In this document: positions 50,038-59,564 of the stretch, piece after piece
Layout: each line of letters opens with the position of its first letter
How positions within the stretch are numbered: position 1 is the first letter of the stretch
Assembly: GCA_964480915.1 (NCBI GenBank)
Contig: CAYZRS010000010.1
Coordinates: 56,801-120,800 of the forward strand
DNA from: CAWGCE01 sp964480915
GTDB lineage: Bacteria; Planctomycetota; Planctomycetia; Pirellulales; Pirellulaceae
DNA length: 64,000 bases
Direction: 5' to 3'
Notes under the pieces: model-generated
The model's database searches: none
Seen by the model: only the letters and a program-made list of their open reading frames with translations
What the model was told of the DNA's origin: nothing
Position numbers and translations under genes: made by a program

Positions 50038-52899
50038 ATGGATCGACCCGCAAAACCGACAACACGAACCGGCAGCAACGGCCACGCGGCTGGTGATCAT
50101 TCCCTTGGCGACGATTCGAATATCAGAATCCGCGGCGCCCGCGTCAACAACCTCCGCAACATCGACGTCGATCTTCCTCGCAGCGAGTTGATCGTGCTCA
50201 CAGGCCCCAGCGGTTCTGGCAAGAGCTCGCTCGCCTTCGACACTTTATACGCCGAAGGAAAACGACAGTATATCGAAAGCCTGTCGATGTACGCCCGTCA
50301 ATTTCTCGACCAGATGGCTCGACCCGACGTCGATGTCATTGAGGGGCTGCAACCGACGCTCTGCATCGACCAGCGGCCTGGCAGCCAGAATCCGCGCAGT
50401 ACGGTCGCCACAATCACCGAGATCTACGACTATCTGCGGCTCCTAATGGCCCGACTAGGAACGCCAGCCTGCTATCAGTGTGGCACATCGATTGAACAAC
50501 AGTCGGTTCAAGAAATTGTGGATCGAATCGTTGAATTCCCTGCCGGCACCAAATTGATGGTACTGGCCCCGATGGTTCGGGGAAGGAAGGGCACACACAA
50601 GGAGGTGTTTTCAAAGATTCGCAAAGCGGGCTTCTTGCGCGTTCGCGTCGATGGGGTCGTCACCGAACTCGACAACGTCAAGCCGCTGGTGGCTCAGAAG
50701 AACCATCACATCGATGCGGTTGTCGATCGCATCCTCATCAAACCGAAAATCGAAACCAGGCTGGCGCAGTCGGTACGACTGGCCGTCGAACATGGCGAGG
50801 GCCTGATCTCGATCTGTTTTCTTGACGAAAGCAGCGGCGCCACCGAGTGGTCCGAGGAATTGCACAGCACTCGTTACGCCTGCCCCGAATGCAACATTTC
50901 CTACGAAGAGATCGAGCCACGCACCTTCAGCTTCAACAGTCCCTACGGCGCCTGCCCGGTATGCGAAGGGCTCGGATACAACGAGCAGTTCGACATTGAG
51001 TTCCTCATACCCGATCCAACGCTCTCGTTTCAGCAGGGTGCCATTGCGGCTTGGAAGAAAAAGCAGCCGACCGCCAAGACGCTCGAGCAAATCACTTCGT
51101 TCCTTGCTGCGCATCAGATCGGGCTCGACACACCTTTCGAAAAGATGCCCGATCAAGTCCGACAGCAATTCCTCTACGGCGACGAAGAACAGTTCTTGGG
51201 CGTTCTACTCTTCCTAGAAAAAGAGCTCGCCACTTCGAAGAGCCAAGCTCGCATCAACGAGCTGTCCCATTTGCGCGATGATGTGACTTGCCAAACTTGT
51301 CACGGTTCACGACTGAGGCCGGAAGCGATGGGCGTGCGCCTCGACGGACTGGCGATTCACGAAATCACGGCCATGTCGGTAGCCGAGGCCAACGCCTGGG
51401 TCGATGGGCTCGATTTCCACGAAGACGATTGGCCGATCGCTAAACCGTTGCGGGACGCCATCCAAACACGCGTTCGCTTCCTCTCGAAAGTGGGACTCGA
51501 TTACTTATCGCTCAATCGTTCGGCCGACACACTCAGCGGGGGCGAATTCCAACGCGTCCGCTTGGCGACCAGTATCGGTTCTGGTTTGGTCGGGGTTTGC
51601 TATGTTCTGGACGAACCGTCGATCGGTTTGCACTCAAGAGACAACCAACGCCTGATCGATTCGCTGCACGATCTCAAAGCACAAGGGAACACGGTGGTCG
51701 TTGTCGAGCACGACGATGCGGTGATGCGCATCGCCGATCGCCTGATCGATATGGGACCAGGCGCCGGTATCGCGGGAGGTAGAGTCGTCGCCGAAGGACG
51801 GCCGCAGGAGGTCATGGATGACGCCGATTCGTTGACGGGGCGTTATTTGCAAGGTACGAGCCGGATTGAAATACCGTCCAAGAGACGGAAGACGGCCAAG
51901 ACGCGTTCACTAACGCTGCAGAAGGTCACCACGCACAACCTGCAAGAGGTCAACCTGCGCGTCCCACTCGGAGTTTTAGTTTGCGTGACGGGTGTGAGCG
52001 GATCTGGCAAGAGTTCGCTTGTCAACGAAACGCTCGCTCCAGCGCTGATGCGACGACTACACGGCGTTGGCCCCGCACCAGGACCTTTCAAAGGGCTGCG
52101 CGGCGCGAGCCAACTGGACAAAGTGATTCGTATCGATCAATCGCCGATCGGCCGCTCGCCGCGCAGCAATCCGGCGACATACACGGGCGTCTTTGATGAA
52201 ATCCGCAAGGCCTACGCTGGCACACGCGAGGCGAAGCAACGAGGCTTCAAAGCGGGCCGTTTCAGCTTCAATAACAAAGAAGGTCGCTGCCCAGCCTGCC
52301 AAGGGCATGGCGTCCAGAAAGTTGAGATGAGTTTTCTCCCCGACCTGTTCGTCGAGTGCGATCAGTGCCACGGGGCGCGATTCAATCGGCAGACGTTGCA
52401 AGCGGTCTACCGCGGTCAATCGATCGCCGACGTCCTGGCAATGAGCATCGACGAAGCGGCCAAATTTTTCGAAAACTTCGCCAACATCGCTCGCGTGCTG
52501 GAAGCGATGCAGCAAGTCGGGTTGGGTTATGTCTTCCTGGGTCAACCGTCGACGACGCTCTCCGGTGGCGAAGCGCAACGTGTGAAGCTGGCCAACGAAC
52601 TAAGCCGAGCCGATACTGGGCAGACGCTCTACTTACTCGACGAACCAACGACCGGGCTCCATTTTGACGATATCCGGCGGCTGATGGACGTATTGCAGCA
52701 ATTGGTGGACAAGGGCAACACGGTCGTCGTCATCGAGCACAATCTCGATGTGATCAAATGCGCCGACTGGTTGATCGATTTGGGGCCTGAAGGGGGCGTC
52801 GGGGGCGGCCATATTATCGCCGAGGGAACACCAGAAGAGGTCGCCGATTGCGAAGCGAGTTATACTGGAAGGTTCCTAAAGGAAAAGCTCGCACGCTGA
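50038..52899 (+). CDS. uvrA: Excinuclease ABC subunit A
   Basis: The 953-residue ATPase scans DNA for damage and loads UvrB in nucleotide excision repair. Both ABC modules are complete: Walker A GPSGSGKSSL (near residue 58) and GVSGSGKSSL (near 655), signature LSGGEFQRV and LSGGEAQRVKLA, and Walker B LDEPS/LDEPTTGLH. Zinc-finger cysteines are visible (CPEC...CPVC and CPAC...CDQC). A 25-residue polar N-terminal extension precedes the family start. GGAGG lies eight bases before the ATG. It stands alone, without uvrB or uvrC. Confidence 0.98.
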   Translation: MDRPAKPTTRTGSNGHAAGDHSLGDDSNIRIRGARVNNLRNIDVDLPRSELIVLTGPSGSGKSSLAFDTLYAEGKRQYIESLSMYARQFLDQMARPDVDVIEGLQPTLCIDQRPGSQNPRSTVATITEIYDYLRLLMARLGTPACYQCGTSIEQQSVQEIVDRIVEFPAGTKLMVLAPMVRGRKGTHKEVFSKIRKAGFLRVRVDGVVTELDNVKPLVAQKNHHIDAVVDRILIKPKIETRLAQSVRLAVEHGEGLISICFLDESSGATEWSEELHSTRYACPECNISYEEIEPRTFSFNSPYGACPVCEGLGYNEQFDIEFLIPDPTLSFQQGAIAAWKKKQPTAKTLEQITSFLAAHQIGLDTPFEKMPDQVRQQFLYGDEEQFLGVLLFLEKELATSKSQARINELSHLRDDVTCQTCHGSRLRPEAMGVRLDGLAIHEITAMSVAEANAWVDGLDFHEDDWPIAKPLRDAIQTRVRFLSKVGLDYLSLNRSADTLSGGEFQRVRLATSIGSGLVGVCYVLDEPSIGLHSRDNQRLIDSLHDLKAQGNTVVVVEHDDAVMRIADRLIDMGPGAGIAGGRVVAEGRPQEVMDDADSLTGRYLQGTSRIEIPSKRRKTAKTRSLTLQKVTTHNLQEVNLRVPLGVLVCVTGVSGSGKSSLVNETLAPALMRRLHGVGPAPGPFKGLRGASQLDKVIRIDQSPIGRSPRSNPATYTGVFDEIRKAYAGTREAKQRGFKAGRFSFNNKEGRCPACQGHGVQKVEMSFLPDLFVECDQCHGARFNRQTLQAVYRGQSIADVLAMSIDEAAKFFENFANIARVLEAMQQVGLGYVFLGQPSTTLSGGEAQRVKLANELSRADTGQTLYLLDEPTTGLHFDDIRRLMDVLQQLVDKGNTVVVIEHNLDVIKCADWLIDLGPEGGVGGGHIIAEGTPEEVADCEASYTGRFLKEKLAR

Positions 52900-52930
52900 T
52901 CCGACGGCTACTCCGACGAGATAAACTGCC

Positions 52931-54817
52931 TTGAGATTTTACCGCAGTACATTCCGACAACTGCTTCCCCACGCCGCGCTACTCTGTTTTTGGCTGGCTG
53001 CCACGGCCAGCTCCTTTGCGACAGTGGACGTGTGGGTGACCTCGGGAAACCGAACCAACCTACTCACCCAAAAACAATCGGTCTCATTCGCACCCGGCTC
53101 GGGAACGACGGGCGTGGCAATCGGAGTCAATTCGGCGACCACGTATCAAACGATGCGAGGCTTCGGTGCGTCGCTCACCGACTCATCAGCTTGGCTCATC
53201 GACCAACGGCTCAACGCAACCCAACGGTCAGCACTGGTTGAGTCGTTGTTCTCAACCGCTCAAGGGGCCGGCATGAACTATCTGCGATTGCCGATGGGAG
53301 CGTCTGATTTCACCGCTTCTGGCTTTTACACTTACAACGACCTGGCACCGGGTCAAACCGATATCAATCAGTCGCAATTTTCTATCGCTCATGATCAAGC
53401 GTACATCGTACCTTTGTTACAGCAGATCAAGTCGGTGAATCCTGAGCTGCAATTGATGGCAAGCCCTTGGTCGGCCCCCGCCTGGATGAAGACCAATGAC
53501 TCACTCTTTGGAGGGCAGCTCAACAGCCAGTACCGAAATTCCTACGCCTTGTACTTTCGGAAATTCTTACAGGCCTACGCCGCCGAAGGGCTGCCGATTG
53601 ACGCCATCACTTTGCAGAACGAGCCACTTTTCGAACCCAACGATTACCCTTCCATGGGTATGACGGCCGCCGATCAAGCAGCACTGGTCCGAGCGGTGGG
53701 TCCGGCACTGAACAACGTCGGCTTGGAAACCGACATCGTCCTTTACGACCACAACTGGGACAACATTGACTTTGCCGATCAAGTCCTGAATGACCCGATC
53801 GCGCGGCAGTTCGTCGCGGGTACGGCGTTTCACGGTTATGCTGGTGACGTCACGGCGCAGTCGACATTACACGATGCGCATCCAGACAAGGGAATTTATT
53901 TCACCGAAGTCAGTGGCGGCGACTTTGCGCCGAATTTCGCCGAGAACTTGGTGTGGGGCGTCCGCAACATCATCATCGGTAACACCAGGAACTGGGGCGA
54001 AACGGCCTTGTTTTGGAATTTGGCGCTGGATGAAAACAGCGGCCCCCATCTCAACGGGTGCAACAACTGCCGTGGTGTTGTGACGATCGAGAACGCCACC
54101 GGCAATATCGAATTGAACGAGGAGTTCTATACGATCGCCCACGCCAGCAAGTTCGTCAGGCCCGGCGCCAAGCGGATCGCTTCCTCGACGACCAGTAGCA
54201 TTGAATCGGTCGCGTTCCAAAACCCGGACGGGTCGAAGGTCCTCATCGCGCTCAACCCGGCGACAGACGTGCAATCTTTTAGCGTCGTCGAAAATGGCGA
54301 GTCGTTTGCTTACGCTTTGGCAGGGCAGTCGGTCGGTACCTTCGTCTGGAACACGCTAACGATCGACTTTGACGATGACGGGAACGTCGATGGAACGGAT
54401 GTCGACCAGTTAGTCGCCGCCATCGTCAGCGGCAACAACTCACCACTGTTCGATGTGAACAACGATTCGCTGGTCGACCAAGACGATTTGACCGATTGGT
54501 TGATCCACGCCGGTGACCAGAACCTAGGCGCCGCCTACCTTGTCGGTGATGCCAACCTCGACGGGACGGTGGATGGAGCCGACTTCATCGCCTGGAACAC
54601 GCACAAATTCTCGACCACGGCAGCCTGGACCCAAGGCGATTTTACTGCCGACGGGACCGTCGATGGACTCGACTTTATTCAATGGAATGGGAACAAGTTT
54701 CAGAACTCTGATTCTGCACTTGCGGTGCCTGAGGCATTCATTGGTTTAGGGTGGTACGGATGGCTGTTGTTCCTAGCCGTGCGAAATCGGCGGCTCAGTC
54801 ACAACGAAGACCAGTAG
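52931..54817 (+). CDS. Secreted GH30-family glycosidase with dockerin-like repeats and PEP-CTERM-like tail
   Basis: The 628-residue protein starts at a TTG with a good signal peptide (residues 1-30). The TIM barrel has the GH30 hallmarks: QTMRGFGASLTDSSAWL, acid/base Glu231 in TLQNEPLFEPN and nucleophile Glu326 in YFTEVSGG. It resembles glucosylceramidase or beta-1,6-glucanase types; the substrate is not certain. From about residue 455 four calcium-loop-like segments (DFDDDGNVDGTD, DVNNDSLVDQDD, DANLDGTVDGAD, DFTADGTVDGLD) resemble type I dockerin. The end VPEAFIGLG, hydrophobic helix, RNRR matches a PEP-CTERM-like sorting tail. It overlaps the end of crcB by 19 bp on the opposite strand. Confidence 0.92.
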   Translation: MRFYRSTFRQLLPHAALLCFWLAATASSFATVDVWVTSGNRTNLLTQKQSVSFAPGSGTTGVAIGVNSATTYQTMRGFGASLTDSSAWLIDQRLNATQRSALVESLFSTAQGAGMNYLRLPMGASDFTASGFYTYNDLAPGQTDINQSQFSIAHDQAYIVPLLQQIKSVNPELQLMASPWSAPAWMKTNDSLFGGQLNSQYRNSYALYFRKFLQAYAAEGLPIDAITLQNEPLFEPNDYPSMGMTAADQAALVRAVGPALNNVGLETDIVLYDHNWDNIDFADQVLNDPIARQFVAGTAFHGYAGDVTAQSTLHDAHPDKGIYFTEVSGGDFAPNFAENLVWGVRNIIIGNTRNWGETALFWNLALDENSGPHLNGCNNCRGVVTIENATGNIELNEEFYTIAHASKFVRPGAKRIASSTTSSIESVAFQNPDGSKVLIALNPATDVQSFSVVENGESFAYALAGQSVGTFVWNTLTIDFDDDGNVDGTDVDQLVAAIVSGNNSPLFDVNNDSLVDQDDLTDWLIHAGDQNLGAAYLVGDANLDGTVDGADFIAWNTHKFSTTAAWTQGDFTADGTVDGLDFIQWNGNKFQNSDSALAVPEAFIGLGWYGWLLFLAVRNRRLSHNEDQ

Positions 54818-55194
54818 CCTCGCACCATGGCGGAACCGATCCAAACCGCCAAGAGACCGATCAGCACATTCGCAAGGACGTTGGCAACCGCCACCGTCCA
54901 TTGGCCTTGATGAATGCGTTCGAGCGTTTCCGCGCTGAACGTCGAAAAGGTGGTCAGCGCGCCAAGCAAGCCAACGCCGATCGCCGTTTTGGTCGCTGGC
55001 GAGATGCTTGTTGACAGTTCTGTCGCCTGGCTCAACGCGCCCAGTGCACAACAACCGATCATGTTCACTAGGAAAGTACCCAGCGGAAATGTCGTTTGAA
55101 AAAGCGTGTTGGCCCAAGCGCTTAATCCGTAACGCAGCAAGGCACCACAGCCACCACAAACGGCGATGGAAAACAGCAGGAAGCGGTGACTCAT
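54799..55194 (-). CDS. crcB: Fluoride ion channel Fluc/CrcB
   Basis: The 131-residue membrane protein exports fluoride as a dual-topology dimer. Four hydrophobic helices are visible together with the family motifs GGCGALLRYGLS, FPLGTFLVNMIGC (Asn in the pore) and GALTTFSTFSAE (TTFSTF phenylalanine box). The ATG at 55194 is used, with AAGGG upstream. I see no fluoride riboswitch signature in the roughly 200 bp upstream that it shares with gap. Confidence 0.94.
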   Translation of the reverse strand: MSHRFLLFSIAVCGGCGALLRYGLSAWANTLFQTTFPLGTFLVNMIGCCALGALSQATELSTSISPATKTAIGVGLLGALTTFSTFSAETLERIHQGQWTVAVANVLANVLIGLLAVWIGSAMVRGYWSSL

Positions 55195-55319
55195 TGTTGC
55201 CCTTTGTCTTTGCACAGAAACTTTTTTAATCTGCGCGTTAATTCTTGATGAATAAATCGGCTAGGTAGAGCCCGATTTTTCAAAAACACTCGCCACATTG
55301 CCGGCCGCCGGTCCGTGGC

Positions 55320-55348
55320 TTGGTCGACTATCTTGCCGCTTGTATAAT
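55320..55348 (+). promoter_or_regulatory. Sigma-70 promoter of gap
   Basis: TTGGTC and a perfect TATAAT are separated by 17 bp. The -10 ends 53 nt before the GTG start. This is the best promoter match in the window and fits a strongly expressed glycolytic gene. Confidence 0.8.
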
Positions 55349-55401
55349 CCGGGGTTCACAAATCAAAAAAATCATTGATACGCAATCAACAGGAGTCCTC
55401 A

Positions 55402-56421
55402 GTGGCAATTCGAGTAGCAATTAATGGCTTCGGCCGCATCGGCCGTTTGACATATCGTAACCTGTTTGCTCGCAGCAACGAATTCGAAGTTGTCGCGATT
55501 AACGACCTCACGGACAACTACACGCTGGCCACATTGCTTAAGTACGACAGTACGCACGGTCGGTTTGACGGTAATGTTAGCCACGATGATAAGCACCTGA
55601 TTGTCAACGACAAGAAAGTCCAAGTCTTCGAAGTACGCAATCCAAAGGAACTCCCTTGGGGCGACTTGGGTATCGATGTCGTCGTGGAAAGCACGGGCGT
55701 TTTCACCAAGCGATCGGCGGATGGCAAACCGGGCTACGATTCGCACATCGAAGCAGGTGCGAAGAAGGTTGTGCTCAGTGCACCAGCCAAAGACAGCCCG
55801 GACCTAACGGTCGTCTTGGGTGTCAACGATGATCAACTGAGCGGCGACATGAAGTGTGTTTCCAATGCCAGCTGCACGACCAACTGCTTGGCACCTGTCG
55901 CAAAGGTTCTGAATGACTCGTTCGGAATCGAACGCGGTCTCATGACAACAGTTCACGCTTACACCAACGATCAGCGCGTCCAGGACATGCCACATAGCGA
56001 TCTGTACCGCGCTCGTTCTGCGGCCCAGAACATCATCCCGACCACAACCGGTGCCGCGAAGGCGGTTGCCCTTGTGGTACCGGAGCTTGAGGGCAAGCTG
56101 ACGGGCATGGCGATGCGAGTTCCGGTAGCGACCGGTAGCGTGGTCGATTTGACCGTTATCTTGAACCAAAGCGTCACCGAAGATGGTGTCAACAAAGCCG
56201 TCAAAGCGGCCGCTGATGGACCCATGAAGGGCATCCTCGAATACACCGAGGACCCCATCGTATCGACCGACATTATCGGCAACCCACACAGTTCGATCTT
56301 CGCCGCGCCGTTCACGCAAGTGATGAACGACAACATGCTGAAGGTTGTCAGTTGGTACGACAACGAGTGGGGTTACAGCTCGCGAACGGCCGACTTGGTG
56401 GCCAAGTTTGGCGGCATGTAA
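55402..56421 (+). CDS. gap: Glyceraldehyde-3-phosphate dehydrogenase, type I
   Basis: The 339-residue enzyme oxidises glyceraldehyde 3-phosphate with NAD+ in glycolysis. The Rossmann motif INGFGRIGR, the catalytic SNASCTTNCLAP (Cys), HAYTNDQ, and the C-terminal SWYDNEWGYSSR are all present, and the length is normal. The start is GTG at 55402 (VAIRVAING), six bases after AGGAG; an upstream ATG at 55375 lies before the SD and is rejected. The aldolase gene lies 4.4 kb downstream, not in the same unit. Confidence 0.98.
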   Translation: MAIRVAINGFGRIGRLTYRNLFARSNEFEVVAINDLTDNYTLATLLKYDSTHGRFDGNVSHDDKHLIVNDKKVQVFEVRNPKELPWGDLGIDVVVESTGVFTKRSADGKPGYDSHIEAGAKKVVLSAPAKDSPDLTVVLGVNDDQLSGDMKCVSNASCTTNCLAPVAKVLNDSFGIERGLMTTVHAYTNDQRVQDMPHSDLYRARSAAQNIIPTTTGAAKAVALVVPELEGKLTGMAMRVPVATGSVVDLTVILNQSVTEDGVNKAVKAAADGPMKGILEYTEDPIVSTDIIGNPHSSIFAAPFTQVMNDNMLKVVSWYDNEWGYSSRTADLVAKFGGM

Positions 56422-56440
56422 TTCGGTTTCCACAAACCGC

Positions 56441-56496
56441 ATTCACAAAAACAACCGACGGCCGATTTCACGATTCGAGACGCGTGGAATCGGCCG
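56441..56496 (-). terminator. Possible terminator at the 3' end of fxsA
   Basis: A 9-bp stem (CGGCCGATT / AATCGGCCG, loop about 20 nt that includes the fxsA stop) is followed on the minus strand by TCGGTTGTTTTTG. The U tract is offset, so strength is uncertain. It lies in the 46-bp gap between convergent gap and fxsA and may also slow transcripts from gap. Confidence 0.45.
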
Positions 56497-56938
56497 GTTG
56501 CGTGCGCGGCTGGACAACTTCACCGTCGACCACATTTTCATTACGGCGAGCCACATCTTCAAAATTGACCGTCGTCACCTTGAAGTTGCGCTTGATGTAA
56601 CCGCTGGCAGCTTTCCGGTAAGCGTTCCGGAAAAAGGGAATCAGCAATGAAAATCCAAACAGATCGGTGAGGACGCCTGGCGTGAGTAGCAAGGCACCGG
56701 CGACAAGAATCATGCCGGCATCCATCAGGGCGGCTGCCGGCATTTGGCCTGACGAGACCTCGTTCTGCAGCTTTTGAATCGTCCGCAGTCCCTGGTGCTT
56801 TGCCAGCGAAGCACCGACGATTCCGGTAAAGACGACCAGCCCTAACGTGGCAGCCCACCCCATACGTTCCGAGAGCATCAGCAACAGCATCAGCTCGACG
56901 AACGGAATCGTAATGAACAAAAAAAGAAGCTGAGCCAC
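56468..56938 (-). CDS. fxsA: FxsA-family membrane protein
   Basis: The 156-residue protein has four hydrophobic segments and the FxsA signature (FITIPFVELMLL, GLVVFTGIVGASLAKHQGLRT, LTPGVLTDLFGFSLLIPFFR). In E. coli the protein is known for relieving F-plasmid exclusion of phage T7; its normal cellular role is not known. The C-terminal 40 residues are polar and cytoplasmic. Starts 30 nt after a gap-free region shared with the next gene's 3' end. Confidence 0.93.
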   Translation of the reverse strand: MAQLLFLFITIPFVELMLLLMLSERMGWAATLGLVVFTGIVGASLAKHQGLRTIQKLQNEVSSGQMPAAALMDAGMILVAGALLLTPGVLTDLFGFSLLIPFFRNAYRKAASGYIKRNFKVTTVNFEDVARRNENVVDGEVVQPRTQPADSTRLES

Positions 56939-57074
56939 GCGATTGCCCCGGTGATACGACGGACGAAACTCTCACAGCCATCGTATACGGTTGGGGCCCA
57001 GCTGTCGCGACGCGGTGCGAAAACTGGCAGACTACCGGCCAATTCTTGCAGACAAATGGGTGGACTCTCTACGC

Positions 57075-59168
57075 CTAGCGAATCTGCAATGGCTCATCCG
57101 ACTTGATCGAAGAGGCCAGTTCGGCAAACGCTTGCGCGTCCGTTTCGTTACCCGTCTTCTGGTGCATCGTGGCCAAATTGCTGTAAGGAATGGCCAGGGC
57201 GGTCGGATCGAGCACGCCATCGACAACCGCTCGCTGCAGGATATCGGTCCCCATTTCGGTCAGGTCGATCGCCGTGTTTCGCTGGCCTGTTTGCCAGTAA
57301 GAGACGCCCATACTGACGAACATTTCGCCGTATGTGCCTGCGTCGGCAAGCAGTGCCGGCGGTGTTTCATCATCAAGGAGGGGTTCTGCTTTGCGATACC
57401 AGGAAACGGCCTCGTCATGATCTTTGCGATGGACGGCGTGCAGCGAACCGACATGGAAATAGAGTCGCCCCACAATGTGTCGTTGCTCGGGCGTCGACTG
57501 GCGTCGTTTCGCACTTTGCTGGAATAGCACCAGGGCATCGTCGGCCAATTGCATGGCGTCTGCCTGCTCGCCCCGCAATCGCTGAAGTCGTACGGCCTCG
57601 GCAAGGCCGGTGCCAAGCATCCATTCCAATCGTCCTTGGTTCTGCGGATCGGTCGCATCGGACACCAGCTTCCGGCCCAGCTCACTCATCTTACGAATCA
57701 GGCTGCCCGGATCTCCCTCTGCTCGCAAGTCGGCCGCCGTCGCCAACATTTGTCGGTAAACTTTCAAACGCAGTGACGGATCGCCATCGTCTCGTGAGAC
57801 ATACTCATCCACAATCGCTGACGCTCGCGACAACCATTTCGGCACGACTTGGTCTTGACGATCGTATTCTCCCAGGCTGATATCGCGTGCGACCGCCAAA
57901 TGGGTGTCGACCAAAATCTCTTTCGCTTTACGCCGCACTTCGAACCGAGCATCGTTCACCATTTGCGACCCCAGTTCGATAGCAGCCAAGTGGTGATTCA
58001 TCGCTTGCTTGAAACGCCCCGGCGCTTTTGTGGAGTAGATATTCCCAACCAGCAATTCGGCGTCCGCCTTAATGACCGGGTGAACTCCATCCATATCAAG
58101 GATCAGCTTCGCTTCGCGCAGTGCCACGTCGTAGTCGCCGTTGATCGCCATGATCTTGGCTTTCGTGAGGCGGTACCGAGTACTTTCGGGACTGTAATGC
58201 AATGCTTTGTTGACGGCATCGAGGGCATCATGAAAGCGGCCGATTTCCAACAGACGTTCCGACTTCACCCAGTGGGCGCGACCGAAGCGGGAATTCATCG
58301 CTAAGGCCTGGTCGATATCGCGCATGTTGTTGCTGTAGTCATAGCGATAGTCGTATTCGGCGCGGAGCAAGAATGGTTCGGGGCTGATCGGCTCGAGCTG
58401 AATCTTCGATACCAAATGCTCGGAATAACGCGCATCGAAACTGAGCATGACGCCCCGTTCCGGGAAGACCATGCCGATCACTCGCCCCTCTTCATCGGGC
58501 ACGGGGACCGGTGTAATTTTCGTAATTCTCAACTCGCTCGCGCAGTGGCGGGGCTCCAACGCATCTTCCAAGTGAATCAGAATGGAAGACATGCTGTCTC
58601 CGACAAACGTCACATCGACTTGGCGGAACGGAGCAATACGATACTTGAGTGTCTTGCCTGCCGCGTCGGCGTATGTTTTGAATGGCTGCCCCCACAGATC
58701 GAGCAGTTCGGCCTCGGTCGATTCTCCCACAAGCACGCCGCGGAACTTGAGTGAGCGGATCGTCTTGTCATCGACCAACTCGACACGTTCGACCTCTTCT
58801 TCGCCAATGATTTCGTATTCGGTATCGTGACTCGGTTCAGGCAAGCTGGCCGTTTCTGGTTCGACCGGATCCTGAACGGAATCGTCTGTCATCGGTTCTG
58901 GCACAGGAGCCAATTCTTCGTCGATCGATTCGCTGACGAATTCGTCGACAGCGGCTGGTTGTGCGATTTCGACATCGTCGACTGTCGCCGGCAAAGTGGC
59001 GGGCGACTCGAGCTCGACAACGTCGACCGGCGCCGGCTCTTTGCCAGGTGTCACGTCGCGAAACTGACCGTGAGCGCCGGTGAGAGGCAAAGCAAACGCC
59101 CAGAACAGCGCGAGCAGTGTTGCATAGACCCAAGTAGTTCTAAAGTTCGCCATTGCAATCCGTTGCAT
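57075..59168 (-). CDS. Secreted tetratricopeptide-repeat protein
   Basis: The 697-residue protein starts at the ATG at 59168 (MQRIAMANF), with GGGAGGA upstream. A signal anchor (VYATLLALFWAFALPLTGAHG) is followed by an acidic Pro/Glu/Val-rich stretch (about residues 35-115), then a short beta domain (IRSLKFRGVLVGESTEAELLDLWGQP, to about 260). Helical TPR-like repeats fill the rest (for example ALDAVNKALHYSPESTRYRLTKAKI). The motif GVLVGESTEAELLDLWG resembles small outer-membrane assembly/SmpA-like folds, but this is a guess. Probably a periplasmic scaffold of unknown partner. Confidence 0.85.
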   Translation of the reverse strand: MQRIAMANFRTTWVYATLLALFWAFALPLTGAHGQFRDVTPGKEPAPVDVVELESPATLPATVDDVEIAQPAAVDEFVSESIDEELAPVPEPMTDDSVQDPVEPETASLPEPSHDTEYEIIGEEEVERVELVDDKTIRSLKFRGVLVGESTEAELLDLWGQPFKTYADAAGKTLKYRIAPFRQVDVTFVGDSMSSILIHLEDALEPRHCASELRITKITPVPVPDEEGRVIGMVFPERGVMLSFDARYSEHLVSKIQLEPISPEPFLLRAEYDYRYDYSNNMRDIDQALAMNSRFGRAHWVKSERLLEIGRFHDALDAVNKALHYSPESTRYRLTKAKIMAINGDYDVALREAKLILDMDGVHPVIKADAELLVGNIYSTKAPGRFKQAMNHHLAAIELGSQMVNDARFEVRRKAKEILVDTHLAVARDISLGEYDRQDQVVPKWLSRASAIVDEYVSRDDGDPSLRLKVYRQMLATAADLRAEGDPGSLIRKMSELGRKLVSDATDPQNQGRLEWMLGTGLAEAVRLQRLRGEQADAMQLADDALVLFQQSAKRRQSTPEQRHIVGRLYFHVGSLHAVHRKDHDEAVSWYRKAEPLLDDETPPALLADAGTYGEMFVSMGVSYWQTGQRNTAIDLTEMGTDILQRAVVDGVLDPTALAIPYSNLATMHQKTGNETDAQAFAELASSIKSDEPLQIR

Positions 59169-59564
59169 AAATGTGTTCCTCCCGAACACGAACACTGCGG
59201 CACATCCTTGTGCCGCCCGCACTTAGGGTGACTTGTTTGCTGCCGCACCATTTAGGCGACGGCCGCTGCCGACGGCGAGCAACGTGAAGGTACACGTCGA
59301 TCAAAAGTTGCCGGCAAATTTGGGCCGGATCGTACCTAGGCCCTATTTTCTCGTCCATACTGAAGCGAAGCTCGATGGCATTGCTGCCACCTGCACGGGC
59401 GCATAATTCGCACAACCTGCAGAGTCAACGCTGTTAAACCTTATCGGCTAGGCTCACCAGTTACCGCACCGCGATTCTTCTTTTCCCAGACGAATTTCCC
59501 GCTTCGCAGCTCAAAGCACGGAAAACTGGGTAGCACAGATCGGTCCTGGCAACATCGATATTCG
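59169..59564. other. Intergenic stretch of about 395 bp
   Basis: It lies between the MnmE-like gene and the TPR gene, both on the minus strand, and must hold the TPR gene promoter and the 3' end... of the MnmE-like transcript lies on its left side. I see no tRNA, terminator with T run or believable reading frame. Confidence 0.5.

Noticed and set aside
55195..55319. Possible fluoride riboswitch upstream of crcB
   Set aside because: The conserved GG..GAUGG..CGCC pattern and pseudoknot of the crcB motif were not found in the reverse strand of this interval.
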